A DNA stretch of 64,000 bases from Flavobacterium sufflavum (GTDB lineage: Bacteria > Bacteroidota > Bacteroidia > Flavobacteriales > Flavobacteriaceae), in assembly GCF_004016525.1 (NCBI RefSeq), contig NZ_SACJ01000001.1, positions 744,001 through 808,000 on the forward strand, in the 5' to 3' direction. Positions 49,549 through 60,304 of the stretch are shown piece by piece. The translations under genes were made by a program, and so were the position numbers. Within the stretch, counting starts at the first letter, position 1. Every line of letters starts with the position of its first letter. The notes under the pieces were generated by a model. It saw only the letters and a list, made by a program, of their open reading frames with translations, searched no databases and was not told the DNA's origin.

Positions 49549-52500
49549 TTATTTTTTTATGATTTTCAAATATTTAGGTTGAGCCAGGTATATTTTTGCA
49601 ATATAAATCCCTGAGGCTTGATTTTCAAGATTGAGAGGAACACGTCCGTTAGTAGGAGTATAGGTTTCTTTCGAAATAATTTTAGAATCCATGGTGTATA
49701 AATCGATAACAATCTCTTTTATTGAAATTGGTATTTCAATTTCAAATTTTCCATTTGTTGGATTTGGATGAGCCAGAACGGATTCCAATACATCACTATC
49801 AATTTCTTTTAAATAAATTCCTTCACAGGCTTTAGCTGTTTTTACTTCTAAAAAATCTCCTTTGTTAACTCCTACCGAAAAAGTATCCGAAGCGGTTTCG
49901 AATTGTTCTTCCCCATTTACAAAAACGATATAAGGAGCTGTACCTTCTGTTATTTCTACAGAAGCCATGCGGGAAGAAACAGTTGATTTTGCTGTAATAG
50001 TAGCTCCTTTTGGAATTGTAACAGTGAAATTTTGCTCGAAAAGTTCTCCTGTAATTGTAATGGACACACTGTAGACAGCTGGTGCCAAATTGGAAACTTT
50101 CAAACTATTATTGACTAAAGGATATTTCGTTCCGTTTATATTAGCTACATAGTTATAGCTGGCTTTGGCAGAAATGTTTATTTCTCCGTTGTTTTGATTT
50201 AAACAGCTTTCTCCTTTTGATTCGATAGCAAAATTATCCGAAGCTAAAGTGAGAGGTGCTTCACAGTCTTCAGAATATCGAGTCGTTGTATCTTTTGCTC
50301 CAGCCCAATTTGTGTTTGAATAGGTAGTGTTATCCACTTTAATACAGAATAACGAAGCGTTATTTTTAAAATTAACAGTTAGCATTTTAGTATTGTTGCT
50401 ATTGTTTAGATTTAAATTTTGCAAATTATTATTAGAGCAATTGACATCTGTTAAAATGGTGTTTTTAGAAAGATTTAAATTTACTATTTGATTATTCGAA
50501 CAGCTCAATTTGGTCAAAAATAAATTGTTGGAAAGATCTAATGCTGTCAATCGGCCTGTGCCAGTGTTTTTTGCACTTGTTGTTTTATTTGTAATTGAAA
50601 CCCCACCATCACAATACAATTCTACAAGCAGAATGTTTTTTGAAACATCCAGAGCAGTAAGTGGATTATTCGAACAATCTAAATATTTTAATAGCGTGTT
50701 TTTAGAAAGATCTATTGAGGATAACAAATTTCCTTTGCAAATTAAGCTTTCTAAATTCATGAAATATTCAATACCGGATAAATTGGTAATGCCGGAATTG
50801 GAAACATCTATACTTTTTACATTTAATATTTCAGCTGATAATACGGATCCATTTTTTCCGTCTTTATCAATACCTAAAGCAATTAGTTTGTCTTCAAATT
50901 CACTACTGATTAAAATATTTTGAGGTGGACAATTATCAGAATAATTAGCTGTTGCATCTTTCATCGTAGACCAGTTTGCATCAGAATAGTTTTTGTTGTC
51001 AACTTGAATGCAAAATAAATCAGGATTGTAGTTGAATCCCGAAAAAGGAATTTCTAGTTTTGAATTGTTTCCATTTTTTAAATTGAGACTTGTTAATTTG
51101 TTGTTTGAACAATTCAATCGCTTTAAATTAATATTTTTGGAAACGTCCAATGTTATTAATTTGTTTGAATTACAATTTAAGGTATCAAGAGCAACATTAT
51201 TAGAAACATCTATTGCAGACAATTGATTTGAATAGCAATTCAAAACCTTTAAAGCGGTATTTTTAGTAACATCAAGAGTTATTAACCGATTGTTATAGCA
51301 TCTTAATGTTAATAATGATGTGTTTGCAGAAACATCTAAAGTAGTTAAATTAACATTATTACATTCTAAATCAGTTAAAGCTAGATTTTTAGAAACATCA
51401 AATGTTAATAATTTAGAATTACCATTAGATTTTAAAGAAGTCAAAGCAATGTTTTTAGCAGGATCGAATGATATTAATCCATAATTATAAGAACAGTCCA
51501 AGGAAGATAAAGCAACATTTTTAGAAATATCCAAAGTTGTTAATTGGTTATTTGAGCAGTTTAAACTTGTTAAAGCAACAAAATCCTGAATTCCTGTCAA
51601 ATTAGTAATTGATGCTGAAGAAACATCTAAAGAAGTTAACGAGGAAATATTAGAGGTTAAAACTTTACCATCGGTTGTCCCGGAATCGATTCCAAGGGCA
51701 ATTAATTTTTTTTCAAAATTTATATTAGGGATTAATGTATAAAGATTATTTGTAGAATTATATAAACCCGTAATCTCATTTGTGGTTAATACACGATTCC
51801 AAATCCCAATGTCATCTATTAAGCCTTTAAAGTATTCATTATTAGTGTCTCCGTCAATTCGTTTTCCTATTCTTAAATTTTTATTAATTGTGTTTAAGGT
51901 TATATTTTTTCCATTAACATAATTTCCATCAACAAACAATGAAACCTTTGTGCCATCATAGGTTATAGTGATGAAATGCCAAGTATTGTCTAAATAATTA
52001 TTTTGTATTCCAAGATCATTGTTAGAAAAATTAGACGAGCTTATAAAATCAAGATAACCTTTGGAGTAAAGACTAAGTGCAAATCTTTGAGTTGTTGATA
52101 AATTACCGTAATTAAATATAGTGTTATAGTTGCTTTCCGAGTAATTAAAAGAATTTGTTTTGAACCAACCCGAAATTGTCCTAGGAGAATTATTTTGGGG
52201 AATGGTGGCTATAGTTGCATCAATATAACTTGATATCCCATCAAAACTATAAGCAGAGTTTGTTTTCCCATACCTATCTGTCGTCAAAACCGCTCCAGAT
52301 GCGACGCCATTATATCCATTTCCACTAGCATCATTTGCATTTGTATTAAAAGGATAATACGCAAGCAGACCACTTGTAGGTACGTATGTCGGTATTTGAT
52401 TTGTAACTGTTACATCGACAGTTGTTCTTGAACTTTCACATCCGTTAACTGTTTGTGAAGCATAATATTTACCTGTTTGCAGGGTAGTCGATAAATCTAA

Positions 52501-54180
52501 AGCAGTCCCTCCGGTAATAGTATTATACCATTTAATATCAAGTCCACTTGCCTGCAAGTTGGCAACTGTAGCGCCAGTATTGAATGACTGTGCGGTTGCT
52601 GTTGGAGGTGGTGTATTGGTTATGCTACTAGTTGAATTGTTTGGGGTACTACAACCGTTAGCATCTTTTATTATAAGTGTATAATTTCCTGCTGATAAGC
52701 CTGAAAATACATTTGAAGTTTGGTAAACAAAATCAGGAGAAATAGCATATTGGTAAGGGGTTGTTCCGCCTGTTGCTGTAACAGTTAAACTTCCTTTGTT
52801 GTTGTTACAAGCATTTGTACTTTTTGTTGTAAAAGCAATAGCTGTTGGCTGAGTTATGGTAAAGCTTTTAGTGACTGTTAACGAAGTAGCATCTGTAATC
52901 GTACAAGAATAATCACCAGCTTTCAGGTCTGAAATTGAAGCTGTTGTAGCTCCGTTTGACCAAAGATAAGTATATGGAGCCGTTCCTCCTGTGACAGAGC
53001 TAATAGAAGCTGATCCATTAGTATCACCGGCACAGTTTAAGTTTGTTTGGGTTGTAGTTGCTGTAAATGCTCCTGGACAATTTATTAGCGTAGGTGATTT
53101 TTTATCTATAGTAGTTCCGTCTCCTACAGATCCTTTATTGTTACTTCCCCAAGCCCATAAAGAGCCATCAGTTTTTATGATAATAGTATTGTTGCCTCCT
53201 GTGGCTATTGTTTGCCAATTATTAGCTGTACTTATTTTTGTAGGTATGTTTTTGTATATAATAGTACCATCGCCTAATTGTCCTTGTTCATTACTTCCCC
53301 ATGCCCATAATGTACCATCAGTTTTTATGGCAACAATATGATTGGATCCCGCAGATACGGCTTTCCAGTTAGTTGAAGCATCAACTTTTGCAGGTGACAT
53401 TTTGTTGATGAATGTCCCATCACCTAATTGTCCTTGTTCATTATTTCCCCAAGTCCATAAAGTGCCATCTGCCTGAATAGCCGTTGTAAAATAACGTCCT
53501 CCAGCTATTGTTTTCCAATTATTGGCAGTACCTATCTTTATAGGTATATTTGTTTTTGTTGGAGTTCCATCACCTAATTGTCCATATTGATTATATCCCC
53601 AAGCCCATAAAGTACCATCAGTTTTTATGGCGATAGAATAATATCCTTCTCCAGTTGTTGCAGTTTCCCAATTAGTTTCAGTGCCTATTTTGATTGGTGT
53701 TTTTTTTAATGTAGTTGTTCCATCACCCAATTGACCATAAGAATTATCTCCCCAAGCCCATAAGGTGCCATCTGTTTTTATAGCTACATTAAAAGAATTG
53801 CTAGCAGATACCATTTTCCAATTGTTATCCGAGCCTATTTGTACAGGTGAATTTTTGTCTATTGTGGTTCCATCACCTAATTGTCCTATGTGGTTATATC
53901 CCCAAGCCCATAAAGTGCCATCTGTTTTTATAGCGACAGTATGAAAGGTACCGGCAGAAATTGTTTTCCAATTATTAGAAGTGTCTATTTTTGTAGGTGA
54001 ATTTTTGTCTAAAACGGTTCCATCACCTAATTGACCGTAAGCATTATATCCCCAAGCCCATAAAGTACCATCATTTTTTATGGCAACAGTACGGTGTCCT
54101 TGTACATCTACAGTTTTCCAGCATTGTGCTTTTATTTGGATGTTTAGAAGAATTAAAAGTGATAGTAAAATTTTCCTCAT
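49549..54180 (-). CDS. Giant RCC1/SprB/LamG/LRR surface protein with T9SS sorting domain
   Basis: 1,543 aa from ATG 54180; an upstream in-frame ATG would put a non-signal sequence in front, whereas from 54180 a normal signal peptide (LLNIQIKAQ) results. Domains in order: seven RCC1-like blades (about 20-375; consensus [25 protein letters not shown]), a SprB-type repeat ([37 protein letters not shown]), a LamG/concanavalin-like domain ([21 protein letters not shown]), two blocks of internalin-like LRRs ([19 protein letters not shown], about 21-residue units), and a type A sorting domain ([15 protein letters not shown]). Predicted cell-surface adhesin. Binding partner unknown. Confidence 0.9.
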   Translation of the reverse strand: MRKILLSLLILLNIQIKAQCWKTVDVQGHRTVAIKNDGTLWAWGYNAYGQLGDGTVLDKNSPTKIDTSNNWKTISAGTFHTVAIKTDGTLWAWGYNHIGQLGDGTTIDKNSPVQIGSDNNWKMVSASNSFNVAIKTDGTLWAWGDNSYGQLGDGTTTLKKTPIKIGTETNWETATTGEGYYSIAIKTDGTLWAWGYNQYGQLGDGTPTKTNIPIKIGTANNWKTIAGGRYFTTAIQADGTLWTWGNNEQGQLGDGTFINKMSPAKVDASTNWKAVSAGSNHIVAIKTDGTLWAWGSNEQGQLGDGTIIYKNIPTKISTANNWQTIATGGNNTIIIKTDGSLWAWGSNNKGSVGDGTTIDKKSPTLINCPGAFTATTTQTNLNCAGDTNGSASISSVTGGTAPYTYLWSNGATTASISDLKAGDYSCTITDATSLTVTKSFTITQPTAIAFTTKSTNACNNNKGSLTVTATGGTTPYQYAISPDFVYQTSNVFSGLSAGNYTLIIKDANGCSTPNNSTSSITNTPPPTATAQSFNTGATVANLQASGLDIKWYNTITGGTALDLSTTLQTGKYYASQTVNGCESSRTTVDVTVTNQIPTYVPTSGLLAYYPFNTNANDASGNGYNGVASGAVLTTDRYGKTNSAYSFDGISSYIDATIATIPQNNSPRTISGWFKTNSFNYSESNYNTIFNYGNLSTTQRFALSLYSKGYLDFISSSNFSNNDLGIQNNYLDNTWHFITITYDGTKVSLFVDGNYVNGKNITLNTINKNLRIGKRIDGDTNNEYFKGLIDDIGIWNRVLTTNEITGLYNSTNNLYTLIPNINFEKKLIALGIDSGTTDGKVLTSNISSLTSLDVSSASITNLTGIQDFVALTSLNCSNNQLTTLDISKNVALSSLDCSYNYGLISFDPAKNIALTSLKSNGNSKLLTFDVSKNLALTDLECNNVNLTTLDVSANTSLLTLRCYNNRLITLDVTKNTALKVLNCYSNQLSAIDVSNNVALDTLNCNSNKLITLDVSKNINLKRLNCSNNKLTSLNLKNGNNSKLEIPFSGFNYNPDLFCIQVDNKNYSDANWSTMKDATANYSDNCPPQNILISSEFEDKLIALGIDKDGKNGSVLSAEILNVKSIDVSNSGITNLSGIEYFMNLESLICKGNLLSSIDLSKNTLLKYLDCSNNPLTALDVSKNILLVELYCDGGVSITNKTTSAKNTGTGRLTALDLSNNLFLTKLSCSNNQIVNLNLSKNTILTDVNCSNNNLQNLNLNNSNNTKMLTVNFKNNASLFCIKVDNTTYSNTNWAGAKDTTTRYSEDCEAPLTLASDNFAIESKGESCLNQNNGEINISAKASYNYVANINGTKYPLVNNSLKVSNLAPAVYSVSITITGELFEQNFTVTIPKGATITAKSTVSSRMASVEITEGTAPYIVFVNGEEQFETASDTFSVGVNKGDFLEVKTAKACEGIYLKEIDSDVLESVLAHPNPTNGKFEIEIPISIKEIVIDLYTMDSKIISKETYTPTNGRVPLNLENQASGIYIAKIYLAQPKYLKIIKK
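53090..54130 (-). repeat. Seven tandem ~150-bp RCC1 repeats
   Basis: The coding DNA for the seven blades is itself repetitive (recurring CCCCAAGCCCATAAAGTACC words, about 150-bp period), which could allow repeat-number changes by recombination. Confidence 0.8.
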
Positions 54181-54408
54181 ATGATAAGATTTTGAACTTA
54201 AGTATTGTGTAATTCTTTTATTACACAATATTACAATAAATATTACTTTTCTTATGAATTTTTTGTAAGAATTCATTCTTTTTTAATTTGATTGTATTTT
54301 TATTAAAAAGTAGTTTTATATAGACTAGTATTTGAATGTTTTCTTGTGAGGATATCTTAATCTAGTGTTAATCCTGTTTTTTTTCAGATAGAAAAATTAT
54401 TTTTAATC

Positions 54409-54416
54409 TATATTTG
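54409..54416 (+). promoter_or_regulatory. -7 promoter box before the S8 peptidase gene
   Basis: TATATTTG, 18 nt before the first start codon; -33 box weak. Confidence 0.45.
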
Positions 54417-54434
54417 AAATGGACTAAATAATTA

Positions 54435-56063
54435 ATGTACATGAATACTATAAAACCCATCTGTCTTTCTGTTTTTTCTGCTTTGGTTTTAGCAGGGTGT
54501 GGAGCGCAAAAATTGCCTAATTATAAATCGCTGACGGAAATAACAGCACCGGTAAACATAAAGAAAAATAAGGCTTTGACTGAAACTCAATTAAAACATT
54601 GGAATCATTATGATATTGTAAAAGATACGGTTCCGGGGATGAGTGTGGACAGGGCTTATGCTGAATTGTTGAAAAACAGAAAGAGTAAGAAAGTCATTGT
54701 TGGAATTGTTGATTCAGGTGTAGATATTGATCATGAGGATTTGAAATCGGTGATTTGGACAAATCCCAAAGAAATTCCCGGAAACGGAATTGACGATGAC
54801 AAAAACGGTTATGTAGACGATATTCATGGCTGGAATTTTCTAGGGGAAATTATCAAAGAAAATTTAGAATACGAAAGAATTGTCAAAGACAAAAGTATTA
54901 CAGATGAGGCAACTTATCAGGCAGCTAAAAAGTTTAATGCTAAGGTGGTTGCCGAAGCGCCATTGTATAAGAAACGCTATGAAGACTTATTAAGTGCCAT
55001 GCAAGAAGCAGATAAAGTTATTGCACAGCAATTGGGTAAAACTGTTTATACTGCGGAAGAATCGGATGCGATAGATTCTCAGGATGCTTTGGTTCAAAAA
55101 AGCAAAAATGTCATGAAAAAGATGTTTGCTTATGGCATGAGCGTAAAAGGATTAGAGGATACTTTTAAGGAGGAAATTGAGAAAAATGATTTGATTATCA
55201 GTGGTGAGAATTTAAAACCTGACTATAGAAAAGTGCTGGGCGACAATCCGAATGATATTACAAAAACGAATTATGGTAACAATAACGTGACAGGACCGGA
55301 CAAGGAGGAAGCACTTCACGGAACTCACGTGGCGGGAATTGTAGCTCAAGTAAGAAATAACAATATTGGAGGTGACGGAATTGCCAATAACGTAGCTATA
55401 CTTACGGTGCGTGCCGTGCCTGATGGCGATGAGTATGATAAAGACATTGCTCTGGCTATTCGTTATGCTGTGGATAATGGAGCAAAAGTAATTAACGGAA
55501 GTTTTGGAAAAGCGTTTTCACCGCATAAAAATTGGGTTTTTGATGCTATTAAATATGCTGCCCAAAAAGATGTTTTAATCGTTCATGCTGCTGGAAATGA
55601 TGCTAAAAACATTGATTATTTTGATAATTTTCCAAATGATTCCGAAGATAAGAAAACGGAGATTTCAGATAATTTAATCACTGTTGGAGCTTTGAATTTT
55701 GAGTATGGAGAAAATATTGCTGCTAGTTTTTCAAATATCGGGAAAATTAATGTGGATGTTTTTGCACCTGGGGTAAAAATCTACGCTTCGACTCCGGAAA
55801 ACACTTATAAGTTTTTAAAAGGAACTTCTATGGCTGCGCCAAATGTAGCCGGAGTAGCAGCATTAATTCGTTCTTATTATCCAAAATTAACCGCTTCACA
55901 GGTAAAACACATTTTGATGGATTCGGGAGTAGCAATCAATATGGATGTTGTTGTGGGAGGAAATCCTAAAGATATGCGTCCTTTTAGTGAATTATCTAAA
56001 ACAGGAAAAATTGTAAACGCCTATAATGCTATTTTGATGGCCAATAAAATGGCTAAAAAATAA
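54435..56063 (+). CDS. Subtilisin-like (S8) serine peptidase lipoprotein
   Basis: 542 aa. Lipoprotein Cys22 (LVLAGCGAQ); the second ATG, 6 nt later, could also be the start. The catalytic triad is visible: Asp93 (GIVDSGVDIDH), His295 (LHGTHVAGI) and Ser465 (GTSMAAPNVAG). Between Asp93 and His295 are about 200 residues, against about 30 in subtilisin, comprising a helical insert (about 135-270) with WTNPKEIPGNGIDDDKNGYVDDIHGWNF before it. Anchored in an envelope membrane, periplasmic or surface-facing. No T9SS tail. Followed after a terminator by an M1 peptidase gene. Confidence 0.92.
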   Translation: MYMNTIKPICLSVFSALVLAGCGAQKLPNYKSLTEITAPVNIKKNKALTETQLKHWNHYDIVKDTVPGMSVDRAYAELLKNRKSKKVIVGIVDSGVDIDHEDLKSVIWTNPKEIPGNGIDDDKNGYVDDIHGWNFLGEIIKENLEYERIVKDKSITDEATYQAAKKFNAKVVAEAPLYKKRYEDLLSAMQEADKVIAQQLGKTVYTAEESDAIDSQDALVQKSKNVMKKMFAYGMSVKGLEDTFKEEIEKNDLIISGENLKPDYRKVLGDNPNDITKTNYGNNNVTGPDKEEALHGTHVAGIVAQVRNNNIGGDGIANNVAILTVRAVPDGDEYDKDIALAIRYAVDNGAKVINGSFGKAFSPHKNWVFDAIKYAAQKDVLIVHAAGNDAKNIDYFDNFPNDSEDKKTEISDNLITVGALNFEYGENIAASFSNIGKINVDVFAPGVKIYASTPENTYKFLKGTSMAAPNVAGVAALIRSYYPKLTASQVKHILMDSGVAINMDVVVGGNPKDMRPFSELSKTGKIVNAYNAILMANKMAKK

Positions 56064-56082
56064 TTTGACAAGTCATTAATCT

Positions 56083-56112
56083 AATGGAAGGATAAATATC
56101 CTTCCATTTTTT
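56083..56112 (+). terminator. Terminator between the S8 and M1 peptidase genes
   Basis: 11-bp stem AATGGAAGGAT / ATCCTTCCATT (56083-56093 with 56097-56107), AAAT-type loop, T7. It lies 13 nt before the M1 start codon, so the M1 gene would depend on read-through or on a promoter inside the S8 gene. Confidence 0.8.
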
Positions 56113-56124
56113 TATTATTAACGA

Positions 56125-57999
56125 ATGAGAAAAATCCTTTTACTGTCGTTGATTTTATCAAACACTTTTTTTCTGTTTGCCCAAAGTGCTGCTTATTGGC
56201 AACAAGAAGCTGATTATAAAATGGAAGTATTTATGGATGTTAAATATTTTCAATACAAGGGGACACAGGAGTTGGTTTACACCAATAATTCTCAGGATAC
56301 TTTGAAGAAAGTATATTATCATTTGTATAATAATGCTTTTCAACCGGGTAGCGAGATGGATGCCAGAGCGCAAAAGATCAAAGATCCTGATGCCAGAATG
56401 GTAAAAAAAACCAAAGTTGATGGCGTAGAAGTAAAAGAAAGCCGGATTCAGAATTTAAAACCCAACGAAATCGGTTATTTGAATATCAGCAATTTTAAAC
56501 AGGATGGTGCTGAGGCAAAAACAAAAACCATTGGGACTATTTTAGAAGTTGTTTTGACAAAGCCAATTCTGCCTCATTCTAAAACCACTTTTACCTTAGA
56601 TTTTGACGGACAGGTTCCGGTGCAAATTCGCCGTTCGGGAAGAAATAATTCAGAAGGAGTAGCGCTTTCGATGGCGTTATGGTATCCTAAAATAGCCGAA
56701 TTTGATTTTGAAGGCTGGCATGCCGATCCTTATATTGCTAGAGAATTTTATGGAGTTTGGGGTAATTTTGATGTGAAAATTACCATTGACAAAGACTATA
56801 CGCTTGGCGGAACGGGCTATTTACAAAATCCTAACGAAATAGGTCATGGCTATCAGGAAAATGGAGTTCAGATTGTGTATCCAAAGAAAACTAAAAATCT
56901 AACCTGGCATTTTGTTGCGCCAATGGTTCACGATTTTACCTGGGCAGCCGATAAAGAATATTTGCATGATGTAGTCAAAGGACCTAATGATGTGGACTTG
57001 CATTTTTTATACAAAAACAATCCGAAAATTATTGAAAATTGGAAAAATGTCCAACCTTTAATGGTTAAGGCAATGGATTTGTACAATAAAAATATTGGCA
57101 ATTATCCATACAAACAGTATTCTTTTATTCAAGGTGGCGATGGCGGAATGGAGTATGCCATGTGTACTTTGATTTTAGGAAACGGGACGCTCCAAGGGAT
57201 TTACGGCACGGCAACACATGAGTTGGGGCATTCCTGGTTTCAACATGTTTTGGCTTCCAATGAGTCAAAACACGCTTGGATGGATGAGGGGTTTACCACT
57301 TATGTTGAGAATTTGGTTAAGAATGAAATGGCGGTTAAAAAAGTAGAAAATCCGTTTAAGCTGAATTATACAGCCTACGTTGATTTAGTAAATACAGGTA
57401 AAGAACAACCGCAAACCACGCATAGCGATCGATACGATGAAAACCGTTCGTATAGTGTTTCGTCTTACCTCAAGGGAAGTATTTTCTTGTCTCAATTGGG
57501 TTATTTAATTGGTCAGGATAAAGTAGCTGAAACCATTAAAAGGTATTATCTGGATTTTAAATTTAAACATCCTACGCCAAATGATATTAAGCGAACTGCC
57601 GAACGGGTTTCGGGAGCGGAACTCGACTGGTATTTGAACGAGTGGACTGAAACCACAAATACCATTGATTACGGAATTGCAGCAGTTAAAGAAAATGGCG
57701 AAAATACTATTGTGAGTTTGGAACGAATTGGCAGAATGCCAATGTCTATTGATTTGCAAGTAGAGTATGTTGATGGAACTGTGGAGAGTTTTTACATTCC
57801 GTTGCGAATGATGTATTTTGAAAAAGAAAATCCTAATCCTAAAATTAAAAGAACAGTTTTAGGAGATTGGGCTTGGGCAAATCCGAAATATGAATTAAGT
57901 ATTCCAAAAGCCAAAAATACCATCAAAAAAATTACGATTGACCCAAGTAGTTTGATGGCAGATGCAAAAGCTGAAAATAATACTTACGAAGTGAAGTAA
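56125..57999 (+). CDS. M1-family zinc metallopeptidase
   Basis: 624 aa. Signal peptide ends about residue 20 (FLFAQS). N-terminal beta-saddle, then the gluzincin site HELGH at residues 365-369 with third zinc ligand Glu388 in WMDEGF, exactly the HExxH-X18-E spacing of M1. GGMEYAM at about 346-352 corresponds to the GAMEN-type aminopeptidase exopeptidase loop, and EVSSYLKGS... equivalents appear later as SVSSYLKGSIFLSQLG. Probably a periplasmic aminopeptidase working on peptides, perhaps together with the preceding S8 peptidase. Confidence 0.92.
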   Translation: MRKILLLSLILSNTFFLFAQSAAYWQQEADYKMEVFMDVKYFQYKGTQELVYTNNSQDTLKKVYYHLYNNAFQPGSEMDARAQKIKDPDARMVKKTKVDGVEVKESRIQNLKPNEIGYLNISNFKQDGAEAKTKTIGTILEVVLTKPILPHSKTTFTLDFDGQVPVQIRRSGRNNSEGVALSMALWYPKIAEFDFEGWHADPYIAREFYGVWGNFDVKITIDKDYTLGGTGYLQNPNEIGHGYQENGVQIVYPKKTKNLTWHFVAPMVHDFTWAADKEYLHDVVKGPNDVDLHFLYKNNPKIIENWKNVQPLMVKAMDLYNKNIGNYPYKQYSFIQGGDGGMEYAMCTLILGNGTLQGIYGTATHELGHSWFQHVLASNESKHAWMDEGFTTYVENLVKNEMAVKKVENPFKLNYTAYVDLVNTGKEQPQTTHSDRYDENRSYSVSSYLKGSIFLSQLGYLIGQDKVAETIKRYYLDFKFKHPTPNDIKRTAERVSGAELDWYLNEWTETTNTIDYGIAAVKENGENTIVSLERIGRMPMSIDLQVEYVDGTVESFYIPLRMMYFEKENPNPKIKRTVLGDWAWANPKYELSIPKAKNTIKKITIDPSSLMADAKAENNTYEVK

Positions 58000-58020
58000 A
58001 TTTTTATAACTATAAAAAAT

Positions 58021-58060
58021 AAACCCGACAGCTTTTAGAAAGCTGTCGGGTTTGTTTTTT
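58021..58060 (+). terminator. Terminator after the M1 peptidase gene
   Basis: 15-bp stem (58021-58035 with 58039-58053) with a 3-nt loop, then GTTTTTT. Confidence 0.88.
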
Positions 58061-58123
58061 GTGTGCACAGGCAAATGCCTGCGCTAAAGTTTGTCTATAT
58101 CTGAGCGGTCGGGTTCTAAAAGT

Positions 58124-58246
58124 CTACGATAATGGGAAGTCTGCACCATCAGGGTTGCTATTTATGAAATTGGTATCCAAAATTATAGCTTTGTAAACAT
58201 CCGAAATTAGTAGATTTTTAATATAAGAATTAAATCGTGGCATCAT
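58124..58246 (-). CDS. Possible 40-aa small ORF downstream of the regulatory-domain protein
   Basis: Starts ATG ATG one base after the stop of the 58248-59432 gene and runs 40 codons (MMPRFNSYIKNLLISDVYKA..., ending NSNPDGADFPLS). Too short to judge. It may be a real small protein, the remnant of a C-terminus left by a frameshift, or chance. Confidence 0.2.
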   Translation of the reverse strand: MMPRFNSYIKNLLISDVYKAIILDTNFINSNPDGADFPLS

Positions 58247-58247
58247 C

Positions 58248-59432
58248 TTAAAAATTACCTATTATTTCATACTCTTTTGTTTTATTCTTTTTCTCTACCA
58301 CTGATTTTAAAAACTGTTTCAACTCATTAGTCAGTGGTAATTGATTTTGACTACTCCAAAATTCTTCAGAATATGAAAAATTAGCTTTGAATAAATCTTT
58401 GTTTTCTGGGAAATTTTTTTTGACAATCTTATTAGTAAAACTATTGGTAGTCACCAAGTCATAGGTAGCTTCATAATTTGATTTTACTTGGTCCGTAACG
58501 ATTTCAAAGCTGTTTTTTAGATATGCATTCCCAATATAATATTTGTTTTTTTTAATGTCTTTATTAAACATAATAAATAGTGTTAAACCAGTTGTTTTCA
58601 ACTTAGAAGAACCTCCTCGAGAATAGGGACTATTCTTATAATATTCTACAATTTCATAAGCTACTTCTTTTATAGCTTTTTCATTTTTGTCAATAAGATA
58701 ATAACCTTTTTCAGGTAAACAATCTTTATTCTCATCATTTTTTACAAATTCAATTTTTCGATATTGCAAATCGTTTGACGGGACTTCTGTAAATACATAT
58801 TCTTTTGGCTTCAAGATGATAGTTGAAAACCATAAGAATAAGGTTTTGTAACTTGGAAATTGAATGTATGGAATTTTTTTTCTCTCAGAAAGTTCTACTT
58901 TTCTTAAATTTAGAATTTCTAATCCATATTTGATTTCATCTATTGATTTTTTTGGATAAAAAGTATTTCTCCAAATTTTTCCGGAAATATCCTGTACTCT
59001 TACAATTTTATCTTCTTTTTTTAACAGGCATCTTAAGAAAAGATCCTCATTGTAGGGTTCTAAAGGATAAATTTTCCATACATTTTTATAGACTTCATTA
59101 AGTAATGTTGTCGGATTATTTATCTTAACTTCATCTAATGCAATTGTATTAGCAGTCATGAAAATAGTATCCTTTTTTTCAATTTCTTCAAAAGTTGTAT
59201 GGAGAGTTTCATATCCAATATGACTAATATTGATATCTTTTTCTTTTGATAAGAATATGAATTGACCGTCTTTATTTGTTATTGTATTGTCTGTTTTATT
59301 ACTGATATTGGCATATTCTAAAGGGATCTTTGTTTTGCTGTCAACAATCGTATTTTTTGTTTTTAAAGTTTGTCCTTTTGCAGTATTAATAATAAATAAT
59401 ACTATTACTATTTTAGAATATTTTATTAGCAT
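58248..59432 (-). CDS. Carboxypeptidase-regulatory-like-domain protein
   Basis: 394 aa. Signal peptide ends about residue 20 (NTAKGQ). A carboxypeptidase-regulatory-like beta domain covers about 22-95 (KTKNTIVDSKTKIPLEYANISNKTDNTITNKDGQFIFLSKEKDINISHIGYETL), as at the N-termini of TonB receptors. A plug or barrel is not present; the rest (about 105-394) is a mixed alpha/beta region of unrecognised family (YNEDLFLRCLLKKEDKIVRVQDISGKIWRN). Likely periplasmic or outer-membrane associated. Stands alone on the minus strand between + strand peptidase and mfd genes. Confidence 0.7.
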   Translation of the reverse strand: MLIKYSKIVIVLFIINTAKGQTLKTKNTIVDSKTKIPLEYANISNKTDNTITNKDGQFIFLSKEKDINISHIGYETLHTTFEEIEKKDTIFMTANTIALDEVKINNPTTLLNEVYKNVWKIYPLEPYNEDLFLRCLLKKEDKIVRVQDISGKIWRNTFYPKKSIDEIKYGLEILNLRKVELSERKKIPYIQFPSYKTLFLWFSTIILKPKEYVFTEVPSNDLQYRKIEFVKNDENKDCLPEKGYYLIDKNEKAIKEVAYEIVEYYKNSPYSRGGSSKLKTTGLTLFIMFNKDIKKNKYYIGNAYLKNSFEIVTDQVKSNYEATYDLVTTNSFTNKIVKKNFPENKDLFKANFSYSEEFWSSQNQLPLTNELKQFLKSVVEKKNKTKEYEIIGNF

Positions 59433-59622
59433 AATTTTAGGATGAATAAAACAGAGTAAACTTTATAAAGAGATTTTATTTTTTTTCATCTAATTGCCTT
59501 TCTAAAGTTTCGGAATTCCATTGTTCATTAATATATTTTCAAACAAATCTAATAAAAAAGTTCTTACATACATCTGTTGTTATTCTTTACTTAAAGAAGT
59601 ATAAGGAATATGATTTACTTTG

Positions 59623-59630
59623 TAACTTTG
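59623..59630 (+). promoter_or_regulatory. -7 promoter box before the lipoprotein/mfd unit
   Basis: TAACTTTG, followed by CG, 21 nt before the start codon; -33 box unclear. Confidence 0.45.
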
Positions 59631-59650
59631 CGATTCAATCAAAAATAACG

Positions 59651-60304
59651 ATGAAATACAAACTATCATACTTTCTTTGTCTTGTAATCTTACTTTCTGC
59701 TTGTAATAAAGAAGATAATCAAAAGAGAATTGCCGAAAACGCAAGAGATGCCAAGAAAAAAGAAATCATTTTTAATAACGTAAAAAAAGCCTGGGATTTC
59801 TATGACGAGCCTATTAATGAGGCTACTGAAGAAAGTATAAAAACCTGGAGCGATTTGCGTGCATTTATGCAGGAACTAGGTCAAAAGCCAAAGAAAACAA
59901 TTGGTGCTTTTCAGCAAAAAGCGGCGGCAATTTCTAAAAAAGCGATGGTTTTGAATAATAATATTCCGGAGCTATTCAATAAACCTCAAATAAAAAGCAG
60001 GGTTTCAGTTTTGATTACAAAGGTAAGATTATTTGATATGTTTATTCATTTGGATAATATTCCAGACAAAAAAGTAGCGCAATTGGTGGGAGAAATCAAT
60101 AAAGAATTAGCCACTTTGCAACGCCAAATGGATATTCTTACCGAGAAAAGCAAGATTCCTATTGAGGAAGGCGAAGATGAAATGAGACGAATGTTGTTAG
60201 ACTCAGCAAGAGCGATTCCTAATAATGGAATGATGCCAAATCAAACGGTTATTCCCGCCAGTACAAGAGCAATAATTAACCCAAACGACGCAAGAGTTGA
60301 GTAA
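59651..60304 (+). CDS. Helical lipoprotein of unknown function upstream of mfd
   Basis: 217 aa, family not recognised. Lipoprotein Cys18 (VILLSACNKED) followed by mostly helical, Lys/Glu-rich sequence (KRIAENARDAKKKEIIFNNVKKAWDFYDEPINEATEESIKTWSDLRAF; PQIKSRVSVLITKVRLFDMFIHLDNIPDKKVAQLVGEINKELATLQRQMDIL) and a proline/asparagine-rich tail. Envelope-located. Its end overlaps the mfd start by 8 nt, so the two genes are translationally coupled. The functional reason for coupling to a cytosolic DNA-repair protein is unclear. Confidence 0.75.
   Translation: MKYKLSYFLCLVILLSACNKEDNQKRIAENARDAKKKEIIFNNVKKAWDFYDEPINEATEESIKTWSDLRAFMQELGQKPKKTIGAFQQKAAAISKKAMVLNNNIPELFNKPQIKSRVSVLITKVRLFDMFIHLDNIPDKKVAQLVGEINKELATLQRQMDILTEKSKIPIEEGEDEMRRMLLDSARAIPNNGMMPNQTVIPASTRAIINPNDARVE

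Noticed and set aside
53090..54130. CRISPR-like or satellite array
   Set aside because: The 150-bp repeats are in frame and encode RCC1 blades of the surface protein.
49549..54276. Longer start for the RCC1/LRR protein
   Set aside because: Starting at 54276 would put about 32 charged residues before the signal peptide; ATG 54180 gives a normal export signal.
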